The notes: generated by a model not told the origin, from the sequence alone. DNA of 59,551 nt from Aphodosoma sp045631465 (GCA_045631465.1 JAZQUV010000043.1:1-59551); one strand, 5' to 3'; shown: positions 34,260-41,872, counted from the first letter of the stretch. A program made the numbers and translations.

Positions 34260-34946
34260 ATGCAAACAAAATCAATTTCAAACAACTACATCGCCATCCA
34301 AGGTTGGATGGTTGAACAACTTGGTCTCAAAGGCAACGAACTTCTCGCCTACGCCCTCATCCACGGCTTCTCACAAGACGGCAAAAACCAATTCACCGGC
34401 TCCCTCACCTACATCCAACAATGGCTCAACTGTGCCCACTCCACAGCCGTATTAACCCTCCAATCCCTCGTCAAAAAACAACTCGTCAAAAAACACGAAA
34501 TCCACCACAACAACCAAAAATACTGCACCTACCAAGCCATCATCCCCGCCACCATCACCCAGTCCAAAAATCAGACCACCCAGTCCGAAAACCATACACC
34601 CCCAGTCCGAAAATCAAACCAAACCAGTCCGAAAATCATACACAATAATATATATAATATAGATAATAATATAACAGCCCCAACACCCCCAACCTTCGAA
34701 ACCATCTGGCACACCTACGCCAAAGGCAACCCCATCCAATCACGCCAAATCTATGACCAACTCCCCGACACCACAAAACACCTCATCCACCACCACCTCC
34801 ACGGCGACGAATACCACGAAGGCTACCTCCAATCCACCGCCGACGATAACCACCGCTACCGCCTCAATTTCGAGAACTATTTAACCCAATCAACCTATCT
34901 ACGCCCATTGTGCGAACGTGAAATATCAAATATAGAATTGGTGTGA
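34260..34946 (+). CDS. helix-turn-helix protein, replication-initiator-like
   Basis: A 228-residue protein starting MQTKSISNNYIAIQGWMVEQ. Its N-terminal ~100 residues form a winged helix (LKGNELLAYALIHGF…LTYIQQWLNCAHSTAVLTLQSLVKKQLV), the layout common in Bacteroidota mobile elements and phage/plasmid replication proteins. A low-complexity polar linker (TQSKNQTTQSENHTPPVRKS) is encoded by four 21-22-bp direct repeats. The C-terminal ~75 residues carry conserved-looking W, Y and H residues. Third codon positions are almost all C, unlike neighbours. Function in replication or regulation is inferred from the fold only. Confidence 0.65.
   Translation: MQTKSISNNYIAIQGWMVEQLGLKGNELLAYALIHGFSQDGKNQFTGSLTYIQQWLNCAHSTAVLTLQSLVKKQLVKKHEIHHNNQKYCTYQAIIPATITQSKNQTTQSENHTPPVRKSNQTSPKIIHNNIYNIDNNITAPTPPTFETIWHTYAKGNPIQSRQIYDQLPDTTKHLIHHHLHGDEYHEGYLQSTADDNHRYRLNFENYLTQSTYLRPLCEREISNIELV
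34560..34640 (+). repeat. iteron-like direct repeats inside HTH gene
   Basis: Four copies of CAGTCCRAAAAYCA begin at 34560, 34581, 34603 and 34625, spaced 21, 22 and 22 bp, that is two helical turns. The spacing is what replication iterons show. They encode the polar linker of the protein. Confidence 0.7.
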
Positions 34947-35044
34947 GGGGAATGTAATTAGATATAACTAATATTATAGTTGATTTTGACAGACAACTAT
35001 AGTTATAACTAAAATTATAAGTACAAAAAGTCATTCAAACGAAA

Positions 35045-35076
35045 AACCACATAACCGTTTTATTGGTTATGTGGTT
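35045..35076. terminator. bidirectional terminator between HTH gene and minus operon
   Basis: AACCACATAACC, loop of 8, GGTTATGTGGTT: a perfect 12-bp stem between convergent genes. The spacer 34947-35040 also has an AACTATAGTT palindrome but nothing else recognised. Confidence 0.8.
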
Positions 35077-35112
35077 GTTTTGTATTTGTGTATAGATTTA
35101 ATTAAATAATTC

Positions 35113-35466
35113 TTATTTTTTAAACATATTATTTAATATATCTATAACTTTTTCTGGGTATTCAGATAATTTAATCTGCCTGCCAATTAAAGGAGGAGTA
35201 ACATACATAGAAGGACAACATTTCACATTTGCAGCCACATAAGATAAATCTATTTCAATTTCTTCGACACATTTTTTTATAGTAGATGCATCATAATGTC
35301 CAGTATTAAAGGCTTCAAATATTTTCTTAATATTTTGATTTATTTTATTAACTTTTTCATTTATTGGTTTAGAAACTGTGCGGTTTGAATAGTTACTTGC
35401 CACATCTCGTATTCCATACATTTGTTTTATCATTTCGTAAACAGGATCATTATCATTTATAGCCAT
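35113..35466 (-). CDS. hypothetical protein, 117 aa
   Basis: Not recognised. It is helical, with a middle segment (INQNIKKIFEAFNTGHYDASTIKKCVEEIEIDLSY) and a C-terminal helix (EYPEKVIDILNNMF). Its layout and length resemble the next two upstream small genes (35486 and 36178), suggesting distant paralogues. It is the last gene of a four-gene minus-strand run, 19 bp after the previous stop, and is AT-rich. Confidence 0.6.
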   Translation of the reverse strand: MAINDNDPVYEMIKQMYGIRDVASNYSNRTVSKPINEKVNKINQNIKKIFEAFNTGHYDASTIKKCVEEIEIDLSYVAANVKCCPSMYVTPPLIGRQIKLSEYPEKVIDILNNMFKK

Positions 35467-35485
35467 AATATTTCACTTTTTTCAA

Positions 35486-35827
35486 TTAATAAAAACCACG
35501 AAGAGCATTATTCATAATAGCTAAAGATTCCTCTACACCTTGCAAATATTGAGGTAGATACATTGTTCTGCCATCTATATTTGTCACAATAGTGCTTGAA
35601 AAGTGAGAAGGATCTAATCTATTTATTTGTTGATGAAATTTTGGCATTAAACGTTCAATTTCTCTAACTTCATATTTAATAGAAGCAGCATTGAGATGAG
35701 TAACAATACCACCATCATTCTCAAACAGGCGCACAGCCTTAATGAGATGTTGGTTGATTTCCTGATTTATTCGTCTCAATTCGCCACTACTAATAAATGA
35801 GTCTTTTATCATACTGAATAAACCCAT
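35486..35827 (-). CDS. hypothetical protein, 113 aa (MGLFS…)
   Basis: Not recognised. I start at the second ATG to give MGLFSMIKDSFIS, because the first gene of the run also starts MGLFGFFG; an ATG six bases upstream is possible. The middle (IKYEVREIERLMPKFHQQINRLD) and end (YLPQYLQGVEESLAIMNNAL) follow the same helix-loop-helix plan as the flanking genes. Member of the four-gene run, 12 bp after the TerB-like gene. Confidence 0.6.
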   Translation of the reverse strand: MGLFSMIKDSFISSGELRRINQEINQHLIKAVRLFENDGGIVTHLNAASIKYEVREIERLMPKFHQQINRLDPSHFSSTIVTNIDGRTMYLPQYLQGVEESLAIMNNALRGFY

Positions 35828-35839
35828 AATCACAAGAAA

Positions 35840-36157
35840 TTAAAGATTGATACCACAATGATAACAAACCAAATTGAATATCTCAATTTCTTCAGGTGAA
35901 GCATTACCATCAGCATTTATCATTCTATGTATAGCTACTGCAACAATCGCTTTATTTTGGATGTTCATGCGTGAAATAACATTCAAACATGTATAAGGAT
36001 TCATTGTTTTAGCCTCCTCAACTTGACTTGGAAAAATATGCAAATTATTTTGCATGTCACGCATAGCCTCAGATTCGCCAAAAGTTACTCGACGATCTGC
36101 ATTCATAATTTCCAATAGCACTTTTGCTATTGATTTTTTTTCTAAATCTGTAAGCAT
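35840..36157 (-). CDS. TerB-like domain protein, 105 aa
   Basis: A small all-helical protein: LEKKSIAKVLLEIMNADRRVTFGESEAM and later VAVAIHRMINADGNASPEEIEIFN, the repeated acidic (D/N)ADG-E pattern of TerB-like metal-binding domains. In TerB proteins these acidic residues bind divalent cations. Second gene of the run. A role in stress or defence signalling is only a guess from family. Confidence 0.65.
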   Translation of the reverse strand: MLTDLEKKSIAKVLLEIMNADRRVTFGESEAMRDMQNNLHIFPSQVEEAKTMNPYTCLNVISRMNIQNKAIVAVAIHRMINADGNASPEEIEIFNLVCYHCGINL

Positions 36158-36177
36158 AGTAATTAAAATTTAAAAGG

Positions 36178-36522
36178 TTAGTATATTTTTTTAAAATAGG
36201 TTTGACGTACATCACGCACAAGTCTAGTCATTGTATCATAATATAAATCCAAAGATACATCACTACCATTATGATCAGATACCGTCATTTTCAAATCATC
36301 TTTGGTTAAAGTAGTTGTCATTTCTTTTCTTATAGCCTCAAGACAAGCATATATTTTTGCTGTATAGTCTAATATTATACGCTTTTCATAATCTTGAGGT
36401 GCTCTATATGCAAATTTTGCACAATAAGCTATCATTTTATTAAATTCTAAATTACAATCATGAACTGCTGCATGAGTCAAAGCTCTACGTTGCACCGTTC
36501 CAAAGAAACCAAATAATCCCAT
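36178..36522 (-). CDS. hypothetical protein, 114 aa (MGLFGFF…)
   Basis: Not recognised. A longer open frame reaches 36840 but passes through the candidate structured RNA, so I start at the ATG at 36522 (MGLFGFFGTVQRR). It is helical with one Cys-containing segment (AYCAKFAYRAPQDYEKRIILDYTAKIYACLEAI). First gene of the four-gene minus-strand run, 44 bp after the RNA terminator. No promoter box was seen between them, so read-through from the RNA promoter may drive it. Confidence 0.6.
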   Translation of the reverse strand: MGLFGFFGTVQRRALTHAAVHDCNLEFNKMIAYCAKFAYRAPQDYEKRIILDYTAKIYACLEAIRKEMTTTLTKDDLKMTVSDHNGSDVSLDLYYDTMTRLVRDVRQTYFKKIY

Positions 36523-36565
36523 AATAATAAATAATTTAAGATTAATATACTCAAATAAATAAACA

Positions 36566-36872
36566 CAAAAAAAGCGGGACTGCACTGTTGCTGTTCCGCA
36601 TTTCGAGGCTCTGGTATTGCCTTTGCACCGAACAAGCAACACCGAGCCCACGCTGATATGTATGAACACACACCACCCACTTGAGTAGTATGCACATGGA
36701 TATACATATCCCGAGGACATCAATATGCTGCATTGCCTTGGTGCTTTAAAAGAATTTACCAGATTCCGAAATGCCAAGTCAAAGCGTATATGACGCCTTA
36801 TATATAATATGTCTTGTAAACATCCCACCCTCAACGACATCTATCGCCTCTCCCTCATGCGTGGGCTCATTT
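36566..36872 (-). ncRNA. candidate structured RNA (possibly 6S-like)
   Basis: On the minus strand a TACCTTTG promoter box is followed by about 300 nt of higher G+C than its neighbours. The 5' part has GAGCCCACGC (plus 36859-36868) and the 3' part its exact complement GCGTGGGCTC (plus 36644-36653), which would close a ~225-nt structure. Then comes an 8-bp hairpin, GGTGTTGC…GCAATACC, and a terminator GCGGAAC…GTCCCGC with T7 (plus 36566-36599). No frame looks coding. A rod with closing stem, own promoter and terminator fits a 6S-type RNA such as the Bacteroidales-1 class, but I cannot confirm the family; a leader regulating the downstream small genes is the alternative. Confidence 0.6.
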
Positions 36873-36879
36873 ACAATGG

Positions 36880-36887
36880 CAAAGGTA
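36880..36887 (-). promoter_or_regulatory. -7 box of candidate structured RNA
   Basis: Minus strand TACCTTTG, placing transcription start near 36872, just before the closing-stem sequence. Confidence 0.6.
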
Positions 36888-37117
36888 GAAATTATTTTTG
36901 AATTACACAAACAATCCACCCAAAATATTTTCACTATTTTGCAACTAAAAAACACTCATACTACCCAAAAACAAAAAAACTCCCCAAAAACAAGAAACCA
37001 CAAACTAACAATATGCCAAAAAAGACATGCAGTTTTGTCAAAATGTCATTATTTCGCATTTGGTTCACTAATTGAAGTAATACATTATAGTATTAACACC
37101 ATAAAAATAGATAACTT

Positions 37118-37780
37118 ATGACAAAAAGAGAACACCTAAAACAAGAATTAGAAAAAATTGACAACCTCATTCAAGATTGCATCAAAACCACACAAGAAAA
37201 AATCAAACAAAACACCCCTCTAACAGACAAAGTAAAACATTTTAACTTCAGAAAAAAAGGCTATAAAATAAGTCTATGTACGATGGGCATAAAACCTACT
37301 CCTTGTGCTTATGTAGAAATAAAAGACAATAAACGCACAACGTCACATAAATTCTCCATTCACCAACATCAAGGGGTCAATATTGAAGATTATCATATAT
37401 ACATTATAGCTAGTAGTTTTTTAATTACGGAAGATTATTTTAAATATGACTATGATGTATGTATAACAAAGGACGATTACCTCATAGGGCAAGAAAAAAA
37501 GGTAGCAATTGAAAATCAAGAAGAAGGTGATTGGGGTTTGGATGATGATTATGAGTTTTTTCCTGATGCTGAATTATGCTACAACATGACCCCAAAACGA
37601 GGTAGCATTGACCTACTGCTCAAACGCATTGAGGAAGAAATTCAAAAACTCACACAATGGAGAAGAGGAGGTAACGATTTAGGTAAAAAAGGGTATGTTA
37701 AACTTCTCGACCTACCTCATACAGAATATGACACGCCCATCATCCTCTTCGAAGAAGACGGAAATCGTATAAAATATTAA
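37118..37780 (+). CDS. hypothetical protein, 220 aa
   Basis: Not recognised. It starts with a coiled-coil-like helix (KREHLKQELEKIDNLIQDCIKTTQEKIKQN), followed by a beta-rich middle and an acidic patch (EEGDWGLDDDYEFFPDAELCYNM). No signal peptide or membrane segment. Stand-alone gene, AT-rich, followed by its own terminator. The 36888-37117 spacer before it holds nothing recognised. Confidence 0.6.
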   Translation: MTKREHLKQELEKIDNLIQDCIKTTQEKIKQNTPLTDKVKHFNFRKKGYKISLCTMGIKPTPCAYVEIKDNKRTTSHKFSIHQHQGVNIEDYHIYIIASSFLITEDYFKYDYDVCITKDDYLIGQEKKVAIENQEEGDWGLDDDYEFFPDAELCYNMTPKRGSIDLLLKRIEEEIQKLTQWRRGGNDLGKKGYVKLLDLPHTEYDTPIILFEEDGNRIKY

Positions 37781-37798
37781 AAGCACACAAAAAGAAAC

Positions 37799-37829
37799 AG
37801 CCTTATCTTCCAAAAGATAAGGCTTTTTT
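37799..37829 (+). terminator. terminator after 220-aa hypothetical gene
   Basis: AGCCTTATCTT, loop CCAA, AAGATAAGGCT and T6: a perfect 11-bp stem. Confidence 0.9.
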
Positions 37830-37928
37830 CATATCCCCTCCTCCCATTCCCAAAAACACCACATATCCACCAATAAACCCCAAAAAACATTTTTTTTCCT
37901 CCTCATTTCATTTCCCCTCCCCATATAT

Positions 37929-37936
37929 TATATTTG
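37929..37936 (+). promoter_or_regulatory. -7 box of 104-aa gene
   Basis: TATATTTG about 90 bp before the gene at 38029. The C+T-rich stretch upstream has no clear -33. Confidence 0.5.
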
Positions 37937-38028
37937 TACTATAAGAATTGGTGATACTATCCGTAAAAATCAATATATATGCACATTAAAGTAAACATTT
38001 AGTTATTAATTCAAAACGTTAAAAATTT

Positions 38029-38343
38029 ATGGCAAAAATCGAAACCATCTCTGTTATCGAAGGAATCCGTGGAAAACTTGACGGAACAGAAAACTTAGTG
38101 TTCTCAAAACGTTATGGTCAAACATACGCGTGGGAAATGAGACCATCGAAGAAAGACCCTACCATGGCGCAGTTAGCTCAGCAAGAGCGTTTCGCCCAAG
38201 CTGCTTCTAAGGCTGCTGATGATATGGCAGATATTGATAAAAAAGCCGAATGGCAAGCTATCGCCGATGCCTCTAACGGTAAGTATAAAACTGCTCGTGG
38301 AGCTGCCTTCGCTGCTTACTACGCCGAAGCTGGTAATGATTAA
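38029..38343 (+). CDS. conserved hypothetical protein, 104 aa
   Basis: A 104-residue soluble protein starting MAKIETISVIEGIRGKLDGT. The middle (FSKRYGQTYAWEMRPSKKDPTMAQLAQQERF) and the A-rich C-terminal helix look well conserved, and codon use is like the highly expressed purine genes, so it is probably real and well expressed. I do not know its function. The last ~29 codons are repeated in a broken copy 180 bp downstream. Confidence 0.65.
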   Translation: MAKIETISVIEGIRGKLDGTENLVFSKRYGQTYAWEMRPSKKDPTMAQLAQQERFAQAASKAADDMADIDKKAEWQAIADASNGKYKTARGAAFAAYYAEAGND

Positions 38344-38520
38344 AAGACGTATGACTTGCCATGAGGGTACCGTCTTTCTGCAATAAGTGAGCGCAGAAAA
38401 TTGCGTTTAAGTGAAAGAAATGAAGTTTACTTCGATTTCTGAACGATAGCAATTTCAACAAAGTTAATTTAAGCTCGCTTGAGCTATGCCGAACTAAGCA
38501 GAAATCTTTAGTCATAAAAA

Positions 38521-38607
38521 AGGCAAGCTATCGCTGAGGCGTCTAACGGTAAGTATAAAACTGCTCGTGGAGCGGCTTTTGCGGTTTATTATGCTGATGC
38601 AGAATAA
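38521..38607 (+). pseudogene. 3' fragment of a duplicated 104-aa gene
   Basis: This reads QAIAEASNGKYKTARGAAFAVYYADAE then stop, matching the C-terminus of the gene at 38029 with silent and conservative changes. Its 5' two thirds are missing. The 38344-38520 stretch between is repeat words, including a GAAGT TT ACTTC hairpin (38416-38427), so repeats seem to have replaced the rest of a tandem duplicate. Confidence 0.8.
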
Positions 38608-38625
38608 CCTTAAAACATAACAACA

Positions 38626-38663
38626 AAAAAAGGATGATTTCAGTTGAGAAATCATCCTTTTTT
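38626..38663. terminator. bidirectional terminator after secG
   Basis: AAAAAAGGATGATTTC, loop AGTTGA, GAAATCATCCTTTTTT: a perfect 16-bp stem 17 bp beyond the minus-strand secG stop. Confidence 0.9.
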
Positions 38664-38680
38664 ATTGCTAAGAAAATTGA

Positions 38681-39037
38681 TTATTCTTCTGTAGTAGTAG
38701 CTTCTTCAGTTGCAACTTCAGTAGGAAGTTCTACTGCTGCATCGTCGAAACCTGCAGGAGCAGGAGCTGGCATTTCTACTTGGTCAGCAATTTCTGATGT
38801 AGTAGTAGGAGCGTCAGTTCCGTGGAAAGCAGTAGCCAAAACGCAAAGAACTACGATAACACAGATAAGAGTCCAAGTTGTTTTTTCGAGGAAGTCGGTT
38901 GTTTTGCGTACACCCATGATTTGGTTTGATGACGCAAAGTTAGCTGCAAGACCACCACCTTTTGAGTTCTGTACCAATACGATAAGAATCAAAATGACAG
39001 CAAGAATAACAATTAAAATTGTAAGTAGTGAATACAT
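38681..39037 (-). CDS. secG: preprotein translocase subunit SecG
   Basis: A 118-residue protein with two transmembrane helices (residues ~3-23 and ~55-73) separated by QNSKGGGLAANFASSNQIMGVRKTTDFLEK, the SecG signature. It is an accessory subunit of the SecYEG channel. The C-terminal ~40 residues are an acidic T/E/P/A tail seen in Bacteroidota SecG. Last gene of the minus-strand block: sigma-54 regulator, lptE, TPR-like, secG. Confidence 0.93.
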   Translation of the reverse strand: MYSLLTILIVILAVILILIVLVQNSKGGGLAANFASSNQIMGVRKTTDFLEKTTWTLICVIVVLCVLATAFHGTDAPTTTSEIADQVEMPAPAPAGFDDAAVELPTEVATEEATTTEE

Positions 39038-39040
39038 TTT

Positions 39041-39688
39041 TTACTGTTTTTTATTATGATTATTTATTATTGTTTCGAGAAACTTAATTTGGAGTGCAAA
39101 GTTAGCACTTTTTTTTGGATTATTCAAACTTATTGCCCTTAAAATTTCAATCGCCTCTAAATATTTTTGTTCTTTGATTAGTTTTTTGACATCTTCTTCG
39201 GTTTTTTGAGGCAGTTCGATGGGTTGTGGAGGTATTGTAGTTGTAGGTTTTTGAGTAGGTGTGGTCTGCTGTGTTTTTGTTGGGGAGACGCAATGTATTG
39301 CGTCTCTACTTTTTTGTTGGGCAAGTCGAGCCGCTTTGAGTTGGGCTGCAAGTTGTTGGAGTGTTTGTTTCTGCTCTTGATTTTGTTCTAAAGCGAAATA
39401 GTCGGTTGTCGGTAGAGACGCAATATATTGCGTCTCTACAATATTTGAACAGCTATTGTTTTCTGTGAGGTAGTTGTAGAACAGGCGGCGGTTGGAGATG
39501 TGCATGCCATGGAGCAATAATTCTTCTTCAAACATTGCATCATCGGCTATGTATAGAGCACGTAGATATATCCAATGCAGAGCCTCGCAGTAGGGATAAG
39601 TCTCTATTAAGCGATGTAACTCTTCTTTTGAAGCCTCACTTATAAGCTCTGGGTTAGTTAAATATTTATTTATATCAGTTCTGTTCAT
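39041..39688 (-). CDS. TPR-like conserved protein upstream of secG
   Basis: A 215-residue protein when started at MNRTDINKYLTNPELIS; the longer frame is spacer sequence. N- and C-terminal helices (YPYCEALHWIYLRALY; IKEQKYLEAIEILRAISLNNPKKS) look like single TPR units. This gene commonly lies between lptE and secG in Bacteroidales. Function unknown. Two GAGACGCAAT palindromes (39285-39306 and 39412-39439) lie in the coding sequence and add SRDAIHCVS and VETQYIASLP in the linker. Confidence 0.75.
   Translation of the reverse strand: MNRTDINKYLTNPELISEASKEELHRLIETYPYCEALHWIYLRALYIADDAMFEEELLLHGMHISNRRLFYNYLTENNSCSNIVETQYIASLPTTDYFALEQNQEQKQTLQQLAAQLKAARLAQQKSRDAIHCVSPTKTQQTTPTQKPTTTIPPQPIELPQKTEEDVKKLIKEQKYLEAIEILRAISLNNPKKSANFALQIKFLETIINNHNKKQ
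39285..39439. repeat. two GAGACGCAAT palindromes inside a gene
   Basis: 39285-39306 is GAGACGCAAT GT ATTGCGTCTC. 39412-39439 is a perfect 28-bp palindrome, GTAGAGACGCAATA plus its reverse complement. They are copies of one element placed in frame. Confidence 0.85.
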
Positions 39689-39895
39689 GTATGAAGTAGT
39701 AAATTGTAAAAAGGCAGACCCCTCCGGTCTTCGACCACATTGACTTTGTCTTCCTCCTCCTTGCAAGGCATAATCAAAGTAAACTTTGCTTCTGCTCTTG
39801 CTGCGTTCGTCGGTTCCCCTAACTTATGGGAGGAGTTTTTGGTATGGTTTGTTTGTAATTTGTTAGTCTCTTGTTTTATTTATTATATCTATATA
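39689..39895. repeat. repeat words between lptE and TPR-like gene
   Basis: It holds an AGACCCCTCCGGTCT word, a GGCATAAT + CAAAGT AA ACTTTG mini-hairpin (39775-39788), CTTCTGCTCTTGCTGCG and TCCCCTAACTTATGGGAGGA. No gene. Confidence 0.7.
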
Positions 39896-40399
39896 TCACC
39901 AATTTGCTACAGTTCCGTTGAATATTTGGTCGACAATCTCCTCAATCATCTCATCAATGAGAGCATCTTGCACATCGTTTAGTGTGCTAGTACTTGGGAA
40001 TGTGCGGTTTGCCGAATAGCTATTGTCAGTTTCGTCGCCAGTTACATTGTTGATGAAGTGTACTTTAACGGTGAGAGTTAGTCGGTTTTCGGCTGCCAAA
40101 GCGTTAGCACCCACCGAGAGAGGCACGAGATTGTAGCCTGTGATTGCACCCGAAATATCGAGGTCGCCACCTGCACTTACAATATTCAAACGAGTTTGTG
40201 AGGCGTAGATATTGTTTAGTTCGTCGTTGAATTTTGTGGTAAGTGGTGGATATACCAACGCAGCATTGTTAGGAAATTCGGCAATTGTGATGCTTTTAAC
40301 CTTCGAATAGTCGATACTCGCACCATTGAATTTATACGAAATCGTACATGATGCTGCAAGTATAACTGCTAGTATAGAAAAAAATATAGTTCGTTTCAT
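39896..40399 (-). CDS. lptE: LptE-family outer-membrane lipoprotein
   Basis: A 167-residue lipoprotein with signal peptide and lipobox AASC (Cys18). The mature part (YKFNGASIDYSKVKSITIAEFPNNAALVYPPL…) matches LptE-family proteins of Bacteroidota. LptE plugs the LptD barrel that inserts LPS into the outer membrane. It follows the sigma-54 regulator by 38 bp, a spacer of TATCTGTAATCTGT words. Confidence 0.85.
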   Translation of the reverse strand: MKRTIFFSILAVILAASCTISYKFNGASIDYSKVKSITIAEFPNNAALVYPPLTTKFNDELNNIYASQTRLNIVSAGGDLDISGAITGYNLVPLSVGANALAAENRLTLTVKVHFINNVTGDETDNSYSANRTFPSTSTLNDVQDALIDEMIEEIVDQIFNGTVANW

Positions 40400-40437
40400 T
40401 ATCTGTACTCTGTTATCTGTTATCTGTAATCTGTACT

Positions 40438-41691
40438 CTATTCAAGTCCGTATTCGTTGATTCGACGATATAGGGTGCGTTGCGAGATGTTGAGTTCTGC
40501 GGCGGCACGGCGGCGGTTGCCATTGTGTTTTTCTAGTGCGCGGATAATCATATCGCGTTCGGCATCGGTGAGGGAGAGAGATTCTTCGACATACTCTTCG
40601 GTGTCTTCGACCGCAGTGTTAGCATCAATAATATGTGGTTGATGTGTAGGGGTGTGCAAGATATTGACTCCGTCGGGATTGTGAGTCGAGGTAGGGTAGT
40701 ATGGTGTTGGTTCAGTATGAATAGGATGTGATTGAGGTTCGGCATGGCGATTTGCCATAAGTTCGGCAATAACCTTTTTCATATCAGCCATATCTTTTTT
40801 CATGTCGAACAACACTTGGTATAGAATTTCGCGCTCGTTGGCAAACGAACGTTCCTCTTGGCGTTGTTGCTGACCAAAGATGGTAGGAAGATTGCTTTCG
40901 TGTTGTTGTGGCAAGTAGTTTTGTAGGGCAGTAGCGTCGATTTCGCGGTCTCGTTCGATTACCGAAATCTGTTCTGTCACATTTTTCAACTGACGAATAT
41001 TGCCTCGCCAATAGTAGTTTACGAGCATATTTTGTGCTTCTGGAGTGAGTTTCACTACAGGCATTTTGTATTTTTCGGCAAAGTCGGTAGCAAAGCGGCG
41101 GAACAAGAGAGGGATATCCTCCTTGCGTTCGCGCAAAGGCGGAATGTGGATAGGCACTGCATTGAGACGATAGTAGAGGTCCTCACGGAAACGACCATCG
41201 GCAATGGCTTGTAGCATATCAACGTTGGTAGCGGCTACGACGCGTACATTGGTTTTCTGCACTTTAGATGAGCCAACGCGCATAAATTCGCCAGCCTCCA
41301 ATACACGTAATAGGCGCACTTGTGTTGAAAGTGGCAATTCGCCCACTTCGTCGAGGAAGATAGTACCACCGTTAGCCTCTTCGAAGTATCCTTTGCGGTC
41401 GGACATAGCATTGGTGAAAGCACCTCTTTCGTGACCGAAAAGTTCGGAGTCGATAGTGCCTTCGGGTATTGCACCGCAGTTGACAGCGATGTATTTATTG
41501 TGTTTGCGTGCGCTGTATTGGTGGATGATTTGAGGAAAATTCTCTTTACCAACACCACTTTCGCCTTGGATTAGTACGGAGAGGTCGGTGTTTGCCACTT
41601 GCACAGCAGTGTCGATTGCACGATTTAGTGCAGGCGATAGACCTATAATACCAAATCGTTGTTTAACAGCTTGTATATCTTTTAGTTCCAT
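40438..41691 (-). CDS. sigma-54 interacting regulator with GAFTNA variant
   Basis: A 417-residue protein with a AAA+ domain (Walker A GESGVGKE at 43-50, GTIFLDEVGELPL Walker B) and a C-terminal Fis-type helix-turn-helix (NRRRAAAELNISQRTLYRRI). It lacks an N-terminal receiver domain. The sigma-54 contact loop, normally GAFTGA, reads GAFTNA at residues 90-95, with Asn94 replacing Gly. A long low-complexity region (290-370, H/P/T rich) links the two parts. It likely controls transcription with RpoN; the loop change may weaken that. Confidence 0.88.
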   Translation of the reverse strand: MELKDIQAVKQRFGIIGLSPALNRAIDTAVQVANTDLSVLIQGESGVGKENFPQIIHQYSARKHNKYIAVNCGAIPEGTIDSELFGHERGAFTNAMSDRKGYFEEANGGTIFLDEVGELPLSTQVRLLRVLEAGEFMRVGSSKVQKTNVRVVAATNVDMLQAIADGRFREDLYYRLNAVPIHIPPLRERKEDIPLLFRRFATDFAEKYKMPVVKLTPEAQNMLVNYYWRGNIRQLKNVTEQISVIERDREIDATALQNYLPQQHESNLPTIFGQQQRQEERSFANEREILYQVLFDMKKDMADMKKVIAELMANRHAEPQSHPIHTEPTPYYPTSTHNPDGVNILHTPTHQPHIIDANTAVEDTEEYVEESLSLTDAERDMIIRALEKHNGNRRRAAAELNISQRTLYRRINEYGLE

Positions 41692-41705
41692 AGTAATTCT
41701 TTTTT

Positions 41706-41872
41706 ATACAAGAAGACATGAAAACATGATTTTTATTTTTAGAAGACAAAATAACAGAATAACATAAAATATAATTAAATAAATTTTGTTATTATGTTCT
41801 TATGTCTTTTCTATCTTCGTGTCATCCTGTCATCCTGTCTTTTTTTATACATGAAGACAGGAGAACATGTTT
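41706..41872. repeat. nested inverted-arm element, reversed, at pdxB end
   Basis: Same nested form as 25179, in the other orientation: ACAAGAAGACATGAAAACAT, AGAAGACAAAATAACAGAAT, then TTATTATGTTCTTATGTCTT, followed by an extra left-type arm ACATGAAGACAGGAGAACAT (41849) that supplies the last codons of pdxB. Confidence 0.8.

Noticed and set aside
36523..36840. N-terminal extension of the MGLFGFFG gene to 220 residues.
   Set aside because: It runs through the candidate structured RNA and its terminator; the shorter start matches the neighbouring MGLFS gene.
36771..37121. 116-residue plus-strand frame.
   Set aside because: Starts inside the candidate RNA on the other strand; no coding features.
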